DNA of 11,659 nucleotides, taken from the NCBI GenBank assembly GCA_018661145.1, contig JABJIU010000099.1:1-11659 (forward strand). Reading direction: 5' to 3'. A model generated the notes under the pieces. The model worked only from the letters and a program-made list of their open reading frames with translations. It did no database searches and was not told where the DNA came from. Origin of the DNA: Pseudomonadota bacterium. GTDB lineage: Bacteria > Pseudomonadota > Gammaproteobacteria > Arenicellales > UBA868. Shown one piece after another: positions 1-5,697 of this stretch. The translations under genes were made by a program, and so were the position numbers. Every line of letters starts with the position of its first letter. The stretch's first letter is position 1.

Positions 1-679
1 CATCGGTCTCAATCGAGCGGTACTCAAAAAGCGCACCGTGTTCACGAACGGTGTCCTTGAGGCTCAGAATCTGGTCCCACATACACTGGAAGTACGGGAC
101 ATTGGGCTGTGCTGGGCGCCAGCCCGAGGCGACATCGGTTGCTGCTATGTCCGAGTCCAGTGCCTCGTAATCTTCGACATAGCGCACGCCGGAAGTCATG
201 TCGAGTGCATGACGCAGTTTGGCATCTTTCCATCCGGTTGCTTCCAGCTCTGGAAGGTAAGTGCAAATGCACTCTTCAGGATCCAACAAACCGCGTGAGA
301 CCAAAATACCCGCGACTGCCGAGGTTATCGATTTCGCCATCGACTGGGACAGATGCAGCGTGCGCTCGGTCATCTGGTTGAAGTAGCGCTCGTAGCGGAT
401 CTCGCCTCCATGCAGCACCACAATGCCGTCGGCATAGTTCTGCAAAAGCCAGTCGATCACGGTGGTAGATTGCCCCGAGTGACTGGTAAAGGCCACAGGG
501 TCGAGATCGACTGGGTTTTCCTCAAACCTCCACACGGGACCGTCGCCGCGCCAGACTTCCGTCGTCGGCAGAATTTCACGTATGTGCTGGAACGACCAGC
601 GGTTCCAGGGGGCGCGATCCCATTCGTCACGTGGTACCCGTTTGTCGGGGGCAACGGGAAACCCTTTCATGGTGGTCAT
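1..679 (-). CDS. Serine hydrolase, beta-lactamase/NylB-like (partial, C-terminus missing)
   Basis: The frame is open from an ATG at 679 to the left edge, giving 226 residues of a protein usually near 390. It resembles class C beta-lactamase-fold hydrolases, specifically 6-aminohexanoate-dimer hydrolase NylB, as I recall that sequence. The N-terminal PWNRWSF block matches PHNRWAF of NylB. The SMAK box (S113, K116) is the catalytic SxxK motif, and Y220 in FEYRS sits where NylB has catalytic Y215. Y171 (VEDY) and D182 align with NylB Y170 and D181. There is no signal peptide, so it should be cytoplasmic. A second ATG lies at 670 (M4), and neither start has a good Shine-Dalgarno; an in-frame TGA at 695-697 rules out a longer form. 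It follows a Pot-type importer, which suggests cleavage of an imported amide or ester. An esterase or peptidase role is equally possible. The family is fairly sure, the substrate unknown. Confidence 0.85.
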   Translation of the reverse strand, partial: MTTMKGFPVAPDKRVPRDEWDRAPWNRWSFQHIREILPTTEVWRGDGPVWRFEENPVDLDPVAFTSHSGQSTTVIDWLLQNYADGIVVLHGGEIRYERYFNQMTERTLHLSQSMAKSITSAVAGILVSRGLLDPEECICTYLPELEATGWKDAKLRHALDMTSGVRYVEDYEALDSDIAATDVASGWRPAQPNVPYFQCMWDQILSLKDTVREHGALFEYRSIETD

Positions 680-690
680 GATTAAGGCAA

Positions 691-724
691 AGAATCACCC
701 AGGCCGACTTGGTCGGCCTGGGTG
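691..724 (-). terminator. Rho-independent terminator after the potD-like gene
   Basis: A perfect 13-bp inverted repeat (CACCCAGGCCGAC at 696-708 and its complement at 712-724, loop of 3 bases) lies directly after the binding-protein stop codon. Read on the minus strand the stem is followed by ATTCTTT, a moderate U-tract. It should end or attenuate transcription of the Pot-type operon just before the hydrolase gene. Confidence 0.8.
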
Positions 725-731
725 TGGTGGG

Positions 732-1763
732 TTACTTCTGGAGTTCGGTCCAGATTGCTGTATAAATCTTTTGGACTTCTGGTGAGCAAGTAGGATAGAA
801 CTTGCCAGCTCCGATGAACTCTTGTGGAACAACAACCTCAGGGGCCGTTGCCATATCTTCAGGCATGTACTGCTCTGATCCGACAATGCTGTTGGCATAT
901 CGGGCGAACGCAGAGATCAGTCCTGCATTCTCTGGCGCCATGATGAAGTTCATGAAGGATTTAGCTTCCTCGACATTCTTAGCGTCCTTTAAAAGTACGA
1001 CCGCATCTGCCCAAAGTGAGTAACCTTCCTTCGGGTATCCGTACCGGACATCAGGATTCTTAAGCCGCGTGCGGAAGGCAGCACCGTTCCAATAGAGCGA
1101 CGCCGCGAGATCACGTCCTGCGAACTTTTCAATGACACCATAGTCCATTGATTTCCACTTGGGTTTGGCTTCGACCAATTTGTCACGAGCTTTTTTCAGT
1201 AGCTCTTTATCTCCTGAGCAGGCCTCTCCTCCAAGATAGAGAAGGGCTGAACTAATGACGTCGTTCATTTCAGGTGCAACATTGATTTTTCCAATCAACT
1301 CTTCGGGCGGATCCAGAATGATTCCGAAAGTGTTGATGTCGCCGTCATAAACCGAAGTATCTACCATAACGCCGACGCTTCCCCACTGCCAGGGTGCACT
1401 GTATTGGCGACCCGGGTCCCAGTCAGGATTGCGCCATTCTTCTGCAACGTTTTTAAAGTTCGGCATCTGATCCACTCGCGGGTTTGCGATTAATCCTTCG
1501 GAGACCCAGATAGGCAGATGACTGTGGGAAGGAACGGCAAGGTCAAATCCATGACCCCCAGCGCGCACCTTAGCTAGCGCTGTTTCATTGGAGTCATAGT
1601 CTGTAATGGTGACCTTGATACCAGTTTCTTTTTCAAATTTCTCGATGAGTTCTGGGTTTGTATAGTTGCCCCAGTTGTAGAGGTTCAATTCCCCCGCCGC
1701 CATTGCTGCACCGCTGACGGCCAGCACGAGGCCCGAGAGGATTGAGTTGAATATAGTCTTCAT
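732..1763 (-). CDS. potD: Periplasmic polyamine-type substrate-binding protein (PotD/PotF family)
   Basis: This 343-residue protein is the extracytoplasmic receptor of the ABC importer encoded upstream. Residues 1-22 form a signal peptide with cleavage after AMA and no lipobox, so it is a soluble periplasmic protein. The mature start (LNLYNWGNY), KETGIKV, SNET, YWNGAAF and the LWAD block follow E. coli PotD closely. Aligned by eye to PotD, pocket residues W31, Y34, S79, W225, W251 and D253 are kept. The two carboxylates are swapped in type (E165, D168 for PotD D168, E171), and PotD Y85 falls on S81. Cys182 and Cys326 could form a disulfide. The start is fixed by AGGAGG at 1770-1775. The gene symbol marks the family; the ligand may be putrescine, spermidine or another cationic compound. 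Confidence 0.9.
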   Translation of the reverse strand: MKTIFNSILSGLVLAVSGAAMAAGELNLYNWGNYTNPELIEKFEKETGIKVTITDYDSNETALAKVRAGGHGFDLAVPSHSHLPIWVSEGLIANPRVDQMPNFKNVAEEWRNPDWDPGRQYSAPWQWGSVGVMVDTSVYDGDINTFGIILDPPEELIGKINVAPEMNDVISSALLYLGGEACSGDKELLKKARDKLVEAKPKWKSMDYGVIEKFAGRDLAASLYWNGAAFRTRLKNPDVRYGYPKEGYSLWADAVVLLKDAKNVEEAKSFMNFIMAPENAGLISAFARYANSIVGSEQYMPEDMATAPEVVVPQEFIGAGKFYPTCSPEVQKIYTAIWTELQK

Positions 1764-1769
1764 GGATTT

Positions 1770-1775
1770 CCTCCT
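1770..1775 (-). promoter_or_regulatory. Strong ribosome binding site of the potD-like gene
   Basis: AGGAGG on the minus strand sits 6 bases before the ATG at 1763. It is the best Shine-Dalgarno in this operon after that of the ATPase gene, which fits the usual need for excess binding protein. The 54-base gap 1764-1817 contains this site and no clear promoter. Confidence 0.75.
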
Positions 1776-1817
1776 ATAGTTTTATTGGTGATGAGATCTT
1801 GATGGATCGCGACTGGC

Positions 1818-2660
1818 TCAGGTTTTTTTTCGACTTAAGAAAAATATTATAGCGACCATTACGACAGAGACACCGAGCAGTACCGTAGAAATAGCATTGA
1901 TCTCGGGAGTAATTGTACGCCGTAACTGGCCAAGCATGTACGTTGGCAGGGTGTCCTGACCTGCCGACTTGACGAATTCGGTAATCACCACGTCGTCCAA
2001 TGAGATCACAAAAGCGAGCATTGCCCCTGCAAGAATGCCCGGCAGCAGCAAAGGCAGGGTGACCTTAGTGAAGGTACGCCACGGAGTTGCGTAAAGGTCC
2101 GCTGCGGCTGCTTCCAGAACACGGTCCATACCCTCAAGACGAGCGCGAATAGGAAGATAAGCGAACGGGATACAGAATGCGGTGTGTGCGCTGACGAGGT
2201 AGGCGTAGCCATGGTATCCGGTCGACTCCTTGATAAGCGCAAATAGGATCAACAGTGCGACTGCGGTCACAATCTCGGGCACCATCAGTGGCTGATTGAC
2301 CATTGCATAAATCGACGTCTGACCCCGGTAGGGTCGTGTACGCGTTGTGCCAAGCGCGGCCATTGTTGCCAGCGAAGTCGCAACTACTGAGGCAATTACG
2401 GCTACAACAACCGAACGGATCGCAGCACTTTGGACGAGATCGTTTTCCCATGCGGCGACGTACCAACGCAGCGACAAGCCCTCCCAGAGTGCAATGTTAT
2501 TGCCCGCATTGAATGAGTAGAAGACCAGCGGAGCAAGGGGCATATAGAGCGCAAAGAAGCAGGCGAGGGCCAGCAGGCTGAAGCCCGGCATACGTTTGAT
2601 GGAAAACGGGCGCGAGTTAGTGACCATGACCTGAGCCTTCTTTTTGCGCGGATCGGACAT
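1818..2660 (-). CDS. potC: ABC transporter permease, PotC-like
   Basis: This is one of the two inner-membrane permeases of the Pot-type importer, up to 280 residues with about six hydrophobic segments; the first spans roughly 26-50. Similarity to E. coli PotC includes FYSFN near 47, the LRRTITPEINA block near 246-257 and SLDDVVIT near 220. The cytoplasmic coupling loop (183-210) reads EAAAADLYATPW, with Ala184 at the usual EAA glutamate and Tyr190 where most relatives have Gly. The ATG at 2660 overlaps the PotB frame by 44 bases. M12 at 2627 would cut the overlap to 11 bases and has a weak AAGG upstream, so the start is undecided. Overlap implies translational coupling to the upstream permease. 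The C-terminus is encoded by a run of eight A residues. Confidence 0.9.
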   Translation of the reverse strand: MSDPRKKKAQVMVTNSRPFSIKRMPGFSLLALACFFALYMPLAPLVFYSFNAGNNIALWEGLSLRWYVAAWENDLVQSAAIRSVVVAVIASVVATSLATMAALGTTRTRPYRGQTSIYAMVNQPLMVPEIVTAVALLILFALIKESTGYHGYAYLVSAHTAFCIPFAYLPIRARLEGMDRVLEAAAADLYATPWRTFTKVTLPLLLPGILAGAMLAFVISLDDVVITEFVKSAGQDTLPTYMLGQLRRTITPEINAISTVLLGVSVVMVAIIFFLSRKKT

Positions 2661-3564
2661 AAACCATAAGCGCCCCCATCACGATGACCAGCAGAGTCAA
2701 CGAAAGCGCTGCCCCCAATGGCCAGTTGCGACCCTGGCCAAACTGCAGTTCGATCAGGTTGCCGATCATCAGGTGCTTCCCTCCGCCGAGGATGCGTGGT
2801 GTTACATAAGCACCCAGTGAGGGGATAAAGACTAGGATAGATCCTGCAACAACCCCTGGTTTGACAAGGGGCAGGATGACACGAGCCAGAACCCGCCAGC
2901 GTGTTGCGTACAGATCATAGGCGGCTTCGACCAGGCGGAAATCAAGGCGCTCCATCGAGGCATAAATTGGCAGAATCATGAGTGGGATATATACGTATGT
3001 CATGCCAAGCAGGATCGCGATGTCGGTGTAAAGCATATCCAGTGGTTGATCGATCACTCCAAGAGTGATGAGCACGGTATTCACGAGACCTTGGTTACGA
3101 ATGATTTCCAGAATTGCGAAGGTTCGGATCAACAGATTCGTCCAGAACGGAATGGTCACAAGAAACAGCCAGAGACTGCGTGTTTCCGGTGGTCGGGTCG
3201 CAATAAAGTAGGCGGTGGGAAAGCCCAGTACAAAAGCCACCAGAGTTGTCAGGAACGACAGTTTGATCGAGCGCCAGAAGATCGAGACGTGAGCGTTTGC
3301 GATAGATACAGTCTCATCAAAGATGTCCCGGTAAAAGGCAACCTGAAACCATGCCTCGGTGGAGAACTGCCATTTGATCCCTCCATAGTCTCCCGCCGTC
3401 AGAAAGGAAAAGACCAGCATGATAAGTAAAGGCCCAGACGCAGCACAGAAAAGAACGATCAGTGCCGGTGTGGAGAGCAGCAAATTGCGACGGACCTCCC
3501 GCTGGTACGCCTGTACTTCGAGGCTCTCAAAAGACTCGTTATTGCTGATGTGCTCGGTGCTCAT
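2617..3564 (-). CDS. potB: ABC transporter permease, PotB-like
   Basis: This 315-residue inner-membrane protein is the first permease of the Pot-type importer. It has a hydrophilic N-terminal tail of about 26 residues, then about six membrane segments beginning near 28-55. Family marks include PFWTNLLIRTFA (139-150), the coupling loop EAAYDLYATRW (213-223), IPSLGAYVTP (247-256) and GQGRNWPLGAA (277-287). As in its partner permease, the loop has Tyr (219) in place of the usual Gly. The start lies 3 bases after the ATPase stop and has no good Shine-Dalgarno, so translation is probably coupled to the ATPase gene. The 3' end overlaps the next permease gene. The family is certain; the transported compound is inferred only from class. 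Confidence 0.92.
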   Translation of the reverse strand: MSTEHISNNESFESLEVQAYQREVRRNLLLSTPALIVLFCAASGPLLIMLVFSFLTAGDYGGIKWQFSTEAWFQVAFYRDIFDETVSIANAHVSIFWRSIKLSFLTTLVAFVLGFPTAYFIATRPPETRSLWLFLVTIPFWTNLLIRTFAILEIIRNQGLVNTVLITLGVIDQPLDMLYTDIAILLGMTYVYIPLMILPIYASMERLDFRLVEAAYDLYATRWRVLARVILPLVKPGVVAGSILVFIPSLGAYVTPRILGGGKHLMIGNLIELQFGQGRNWPLGAALSLTLLVIVMGALMVYVRSAQKEGSGHGH

Positions 3565-3567
3565 GGC

Positions 3568-4662
3568 TCAGTCACGAAGAATCTGTATCGTCTTCGCGTC
3601 AACAGAGATGCCCACACTAGTGCCTGTCGGAATACGCTGTGTTTCGCCATTGGCGTTCTGTACCCGGACGACGAAGGGGGAGGTCGTCCCGATGTCGATG
3701 TAGTACTGGGTATCGGTGCCTATATAGATCTCATCGGTCAGGGAGCCCTGAATTGATGCGGCATCGCCGTCACTGGCAATGCGCGCCTGTTCGGGACGTA
3801 TGGCGAGGGTGATCTCACCACTCTGAGGCAGGTCTGGTGGCGCAGGGATCATTATCTCTATACCACTGGGCAGTCGCATACGGATCTCGTTTCCGTCACG
3901 TTCGATAATTTCAGCCGAGATGAAATTGGTGTCTCCGATAAAGTCTGCAACGAATCGATCGTTGGGTCGGTTATAGATCTCATGTGGCGCGCCGACCTGC
4001 AGGATCCTGCCTTCGTTCATGACGGCAACCCGGTCGGACATGGTGAGCGCCTCTTCTTGGTCATGAGTAACAAAGATGAAGGTTATGCCCGTTTCATGTT
4101 GCAGGCGTTTGAGTTCAACCTGCATCTCTTTTCGAAGTTTCAAGTCGAGCGCAGAAAGTGGTTCATCAAGAAGTAATACCTTTGGCCGCGGTGCAAGTGC
4201 CCGGGCCAGTGCAACCCGCTGCTGCTGCCCTCCAGAGATCTGATCAATCTGCCGGTCCTTGAGGTTCTCCATTTTCACAAGACTCAGCATTGCGCCGACG
4301 GTATCCGCTACTTCGTCTTTGGTCCGGCCCTGCATTTCAAGACCAAAGCCGATGTTCTGGGAAACGCTCATGTGGGGAAAGAGCGCATAGTTCTGAAAGA
4401 CGGTATTGACTGGCCGTTGGAATGGGGGCAACGCGCTGATTTCCGCCCCCTCGAGCAAAATCGACCCATGGGTGGCGTGCTCAAAACCGGCAATCAATCG
4501 AAGCAGGGTAGTTTTGCCGCACCCTGAAGGGCCAAGTAAAGTGAAGAACTCGTTCTGCGCGATCGATACCGAGACATCATCGAGCGCGGTAACTTCCTGC
4601 CCGGTGCCGGCACCGAAAATTTTTGAAACACTGCGGACGTCAACAGCAACCGTGATGCTCAT
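3568..4662 (-). CDS. potA: ABC transporter ATP-binding protein, PotA-like
   Basis: This 364-residue ATPase powers the Pot-type importer on the cytoplasmic face. Seen in order: Walker A GPSGCGKTT (44-52), Q-loop VFQNYALFPHM with Q90, ABC signature SGGQQQR (143-149), Walker B VLLLDEP with D166 and E167, D-loop SALD, and H200 in the switch. The region after about residue 235 (FIGDTNFISAEII onward) is the TOBE-type regulatory domain of the PotA/UgpC/MalK group. The start at 4662 is chosen because GGAGG lies at 4668-4672, 5 bases upstream; a longer frame would need a TTG at 4704 without such a site. It is the first gene of the operon behind the promoter at 4723-4751. All catalytic motifs are intact. 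Substrate specificity cannot be read from this subunit. Confidence 0.94.
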   Translation of the reverse strand: MSITVAVDVRSVSKIFGAGTGQEVTALDDVSVSIAQNEFFTLLGPSGCGKTTLLRLIAGFEHATHGSILLEGAEISALPPFQRPVNTVFQNYALFPHMSVSQNIGFGLEMQGRTKDEVADTVGAMLSLVKMENLKDRQIDQISGGQQQRVALARALAPRPKVLLLDEPLSALDLKLRKEMQVELKRLQHETGITFIFVTHDQEEALTMSDRVAVMNEGRILQVGAPHEIYNRPNDRFVADFIGDTNFISAEIIERDGNEIRMRLPSGIEIMIPAPPDLPQSGEITLAIRPEQARIASDGDAASIQGSLTDEIYIGTDTQYYIDIGTTSPFVVRVQNANGETQRIPTGTSVGISVDAKTIQILRD

Positions 4663-4667
4663 TCTCT

Positions 4668-4672
4668 CCTCC
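4668..4672 (-). promoter_or_regulatory. Ribosome binding site fixing the potA-like start
   Basis: GGAGG on the minus strand, 5 bases before the ATG at 4662. It decides for this start against the upstream TTG at 4704. Confidence 0.75.
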
Positions 4673-4722
4673 GAACCCGGTGGGCGAAGACACGGGTGAG
4701 TCAACTATTATTCCTTTCAACC

Positions 4723-4751
4723 CTTATAGCCAACGGGAAAATGCCCGTCAA
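4723..4751 (-). promoter_or_regulatory. Sigma70-type promoter of the Pot-type operon
   Basis: On the minus strand a -35 box TTGACG (4746-4751) and a -10 box TATAAG (4723-4728) are separated by exactly 17 bases, each one mismatch from consensus. Transcription would begin near 4716, leaving a leader of about 54 bases before the ATPase start. Confidence 0.75.
4733..4748. promoter_or_regulatory. Candidate operator palindrome in the Pot promoter spacer
   Basis: ACGGG-N6-CCCGT (ACGGGAAAATGCCCGT) is a perfect 5-bp-arm palindrome lying in the spacer between the -35 and -10 boxes and touching the -35 box. A dimeric repressor bound here would block polymerase. Arms this short can occur by chance, and the regulator is unknown. 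Confidence 0.35.
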
Positions 4752-4886
4752 TAGAGTCCGGCACACCAGCAGTCGCCAGGTTCACGTATCAAGCGCTGTA
4801 CTGCCAACCAACAAGGGTATACTCATTTACAGGGATTTTCGACCGCAGACTGGCCAAAAATGAGCCTCAAAATCTGAAAGGAGTGG

Positions 4887-4914
4887 ATGACATTCGCTTG
4901 GTCAGCGGTATACT
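4887..4914 (+). promoter_or_regulatory. Sigma70-type promoter of ssb
   Basis: A -35 box ATGACA (4887-4892) and a -10 box TATACT (4909-4914) are 16 bases apart, each one mismatch from consensus. Transcription would start near 4921 and give a leader of roughly 47 bases. Confidence 0.65.
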
Positions 4915-4967
4915 GCTTTGATAAGAGACTAGTGATTAAATCGTAAACGGAAAAGGAATGTTGACTG

Positions 4968-5399
4968 ATGGCTGGAGTAAATAAGGCAATCATTGTAGGG
5001 AATTTGGGTAACGATCCAGAGATTCGTTATTCGGCGAATGGCAATGCCATCGCGAGTATTTCGGTGGCAACCTCGGACCGGTGGAAAGATAAAAATACTG
5101 GGGAGCAACAGGAACGAACGGAATGGCACCGAGTTAAGTTATTTAGCCGTCTGGCCGAACTCGCCGGTGAGTATCTAAAAAAGGGATCCCAAGTCTATAT
5201 TGAGGGAAGAATTCAAACCTCAAAATATCAGGATAAGGATGGAAATGATCGTTGGTCCACGGAGATTGTTGCGAGAGAAATGACGTTTCTAGGCGGACGC
5301 GGGGGCGGCGGAGGTGATTCGCAAGACGCTCCTTCGGCAAGCCCGCCGCAGCGCGATTCCGCCCCAAGTGGCGATTTCGACGACGATATTCCGTTCTAA
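4968..5399 (+). CDS. ssb: Single-stranded DNA-binding protein SSB
   Basis: This 143-residue protein binds single-stranded DNA during replication, recombination and repair, as a homotetramer in related bacteria. Residues 1-110 form the OB-fold, with GVNKAIIVGNLG, EWHRVKLF and GSQVYIEG matching E. coli SSB. The DNA-stacking aromatics W39, W53 and F59 are kept, while E. coli W88 is Tyr87 here. A Gly-rich stretch starts near 109. The disordered linker is only about 25 residues, so the protein is 35 shorter than E. coli SSB. It ends in DFDDDIPF, the tip that recruits partner proteins. AGGA at 4954-4957 precedes the ATG by 10 bases. It stands alone between two transport operons on its own promoter. 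Identity is very secure. Confidence 0.98.
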   Translation: MAGVNKAIIVGNLGNDPEIRYSANGNAIASISVATSDRWKDKNTGEQQERTEWHRVKLFSRLAELAGEYLKKGSQVYIEGRIQTSKYQDKDGNDRWSTEIVAREMTFLGGRGGGGGDSQDAPSASPPQRDSAPSGDFDDDIPF

Positions 5400-5697
5400 T
5401 CGGCAATTTCCTGACTTCAGTCATTGTTAAGCAAGATCTTTCTTGCTTCTGTGGAGATTGAGCTAGAGACGACCGACGAAGCAGGGGGCGATGTTTCGCA
5501 AAGAGTCGTTTCACCAGCCGAACCGGAAAAAGTCGAAGTACTTGAGGAGGATGCCCATAGTCTCCGGGGGTCTAGATCCACGCTCGCGTTTAGTGTTTCA
5601 TGACAGTAAACTCTTAGGCATAGGTGCCGCCCTTAAGCCCGGACTGTGAGATCGGGAGACTGCAAATGCGGATCCAAAATTAATCCTAGGAGAGGGT
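5400..5697. other. Intergenic gap between ssb and the ligase gene
   Basis: About 298 bases without a convincing gene. It contains a small hairpin at 5429-5448, a short dyad TGACT-TC-AGTCA at 5412-5423, and at the right end the ligase ribosome site. A plus-strand frame from TTG 5424 (or GTG 5451) to a TGA at 5601-5603 would encode an acidic peptide of 50-59 residues that I do not recognise; no ribosome site supports it. The best -35-like ATGACA at 5600-5605 lacks a good -10 partner, so the promoter of the downstream operon is not located. Confidence 0.6.
5429..5448 (+). terminator. Possible weak terminator hairpin after ssb
   Basis: AAGCAAGA and its exact complement TCTTGCTT form an 8-bp stem with a TCTT loop, 30 bases after the ssb stop. 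The stem is AT-rich and no T-run follows, so efficient intrinsic termination is doubtful. It may protect a 3' end instead. Confidence 0.35.

Larger units (their letters stand above)
4663..4967. other. Divergent intergenic control region
   Basis: About 305 bases separate the minus-strand importer operon from plus-strand ssb. It holds a good promoter for each direction, a short palindrome within the leftward promoter, and the ATPase ribosome site. The octamer GGTATACT occurs twice (4816-4823 and 4907-4914). Only the second has a reasonable -35 box. I see no LexA-type CTGT-N8-ACAG box upstream of ssb. Confidence 0.7.

Noticed and set aside
353..685. A 110-residue plus-strand frame at the left end
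   Set aside because: The opposite strand encodes the NylB-like hydrolase with its catalytic motifs across the same bases, so this is a shadow.
4818..4823. First TATACT box upstream of ssb as a second promoter
   Set aside because: No acceptable -35 hexamer at 15-18 bases upstream and no extended -10 TG; kept only as a note on the repeated octamer.
4887..4946. A 19-residue frame upstream of ssb with AAAGGAG just before it, possible leader peptide
   Set aside because: The ribosome-site spacing is only 3 bases and the ATG lies within the -35 box of the best ssb promoter; transcription from that promoter would not include it.
4791..4967. LexA (SOS) box upstream of ssb
   Set aside because: CTGT at 4796-4799 has no ACAG partner at the right distance.
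5143..5514. A 123-residue minus-strand frame overlapping the 3' end of ssb
   Set aside because: Very Arg-rich, no ribosome site, and opposite the conserved SSB OB-fold; not credible as a gene.
5684..5691. Palindrome TCCTAGGA before the ligase gene as an operator
   Set aside because: Only 8 bases, and it overlaps the Shine-Dalgarno, which explains half of it; chance is the simpler reading.
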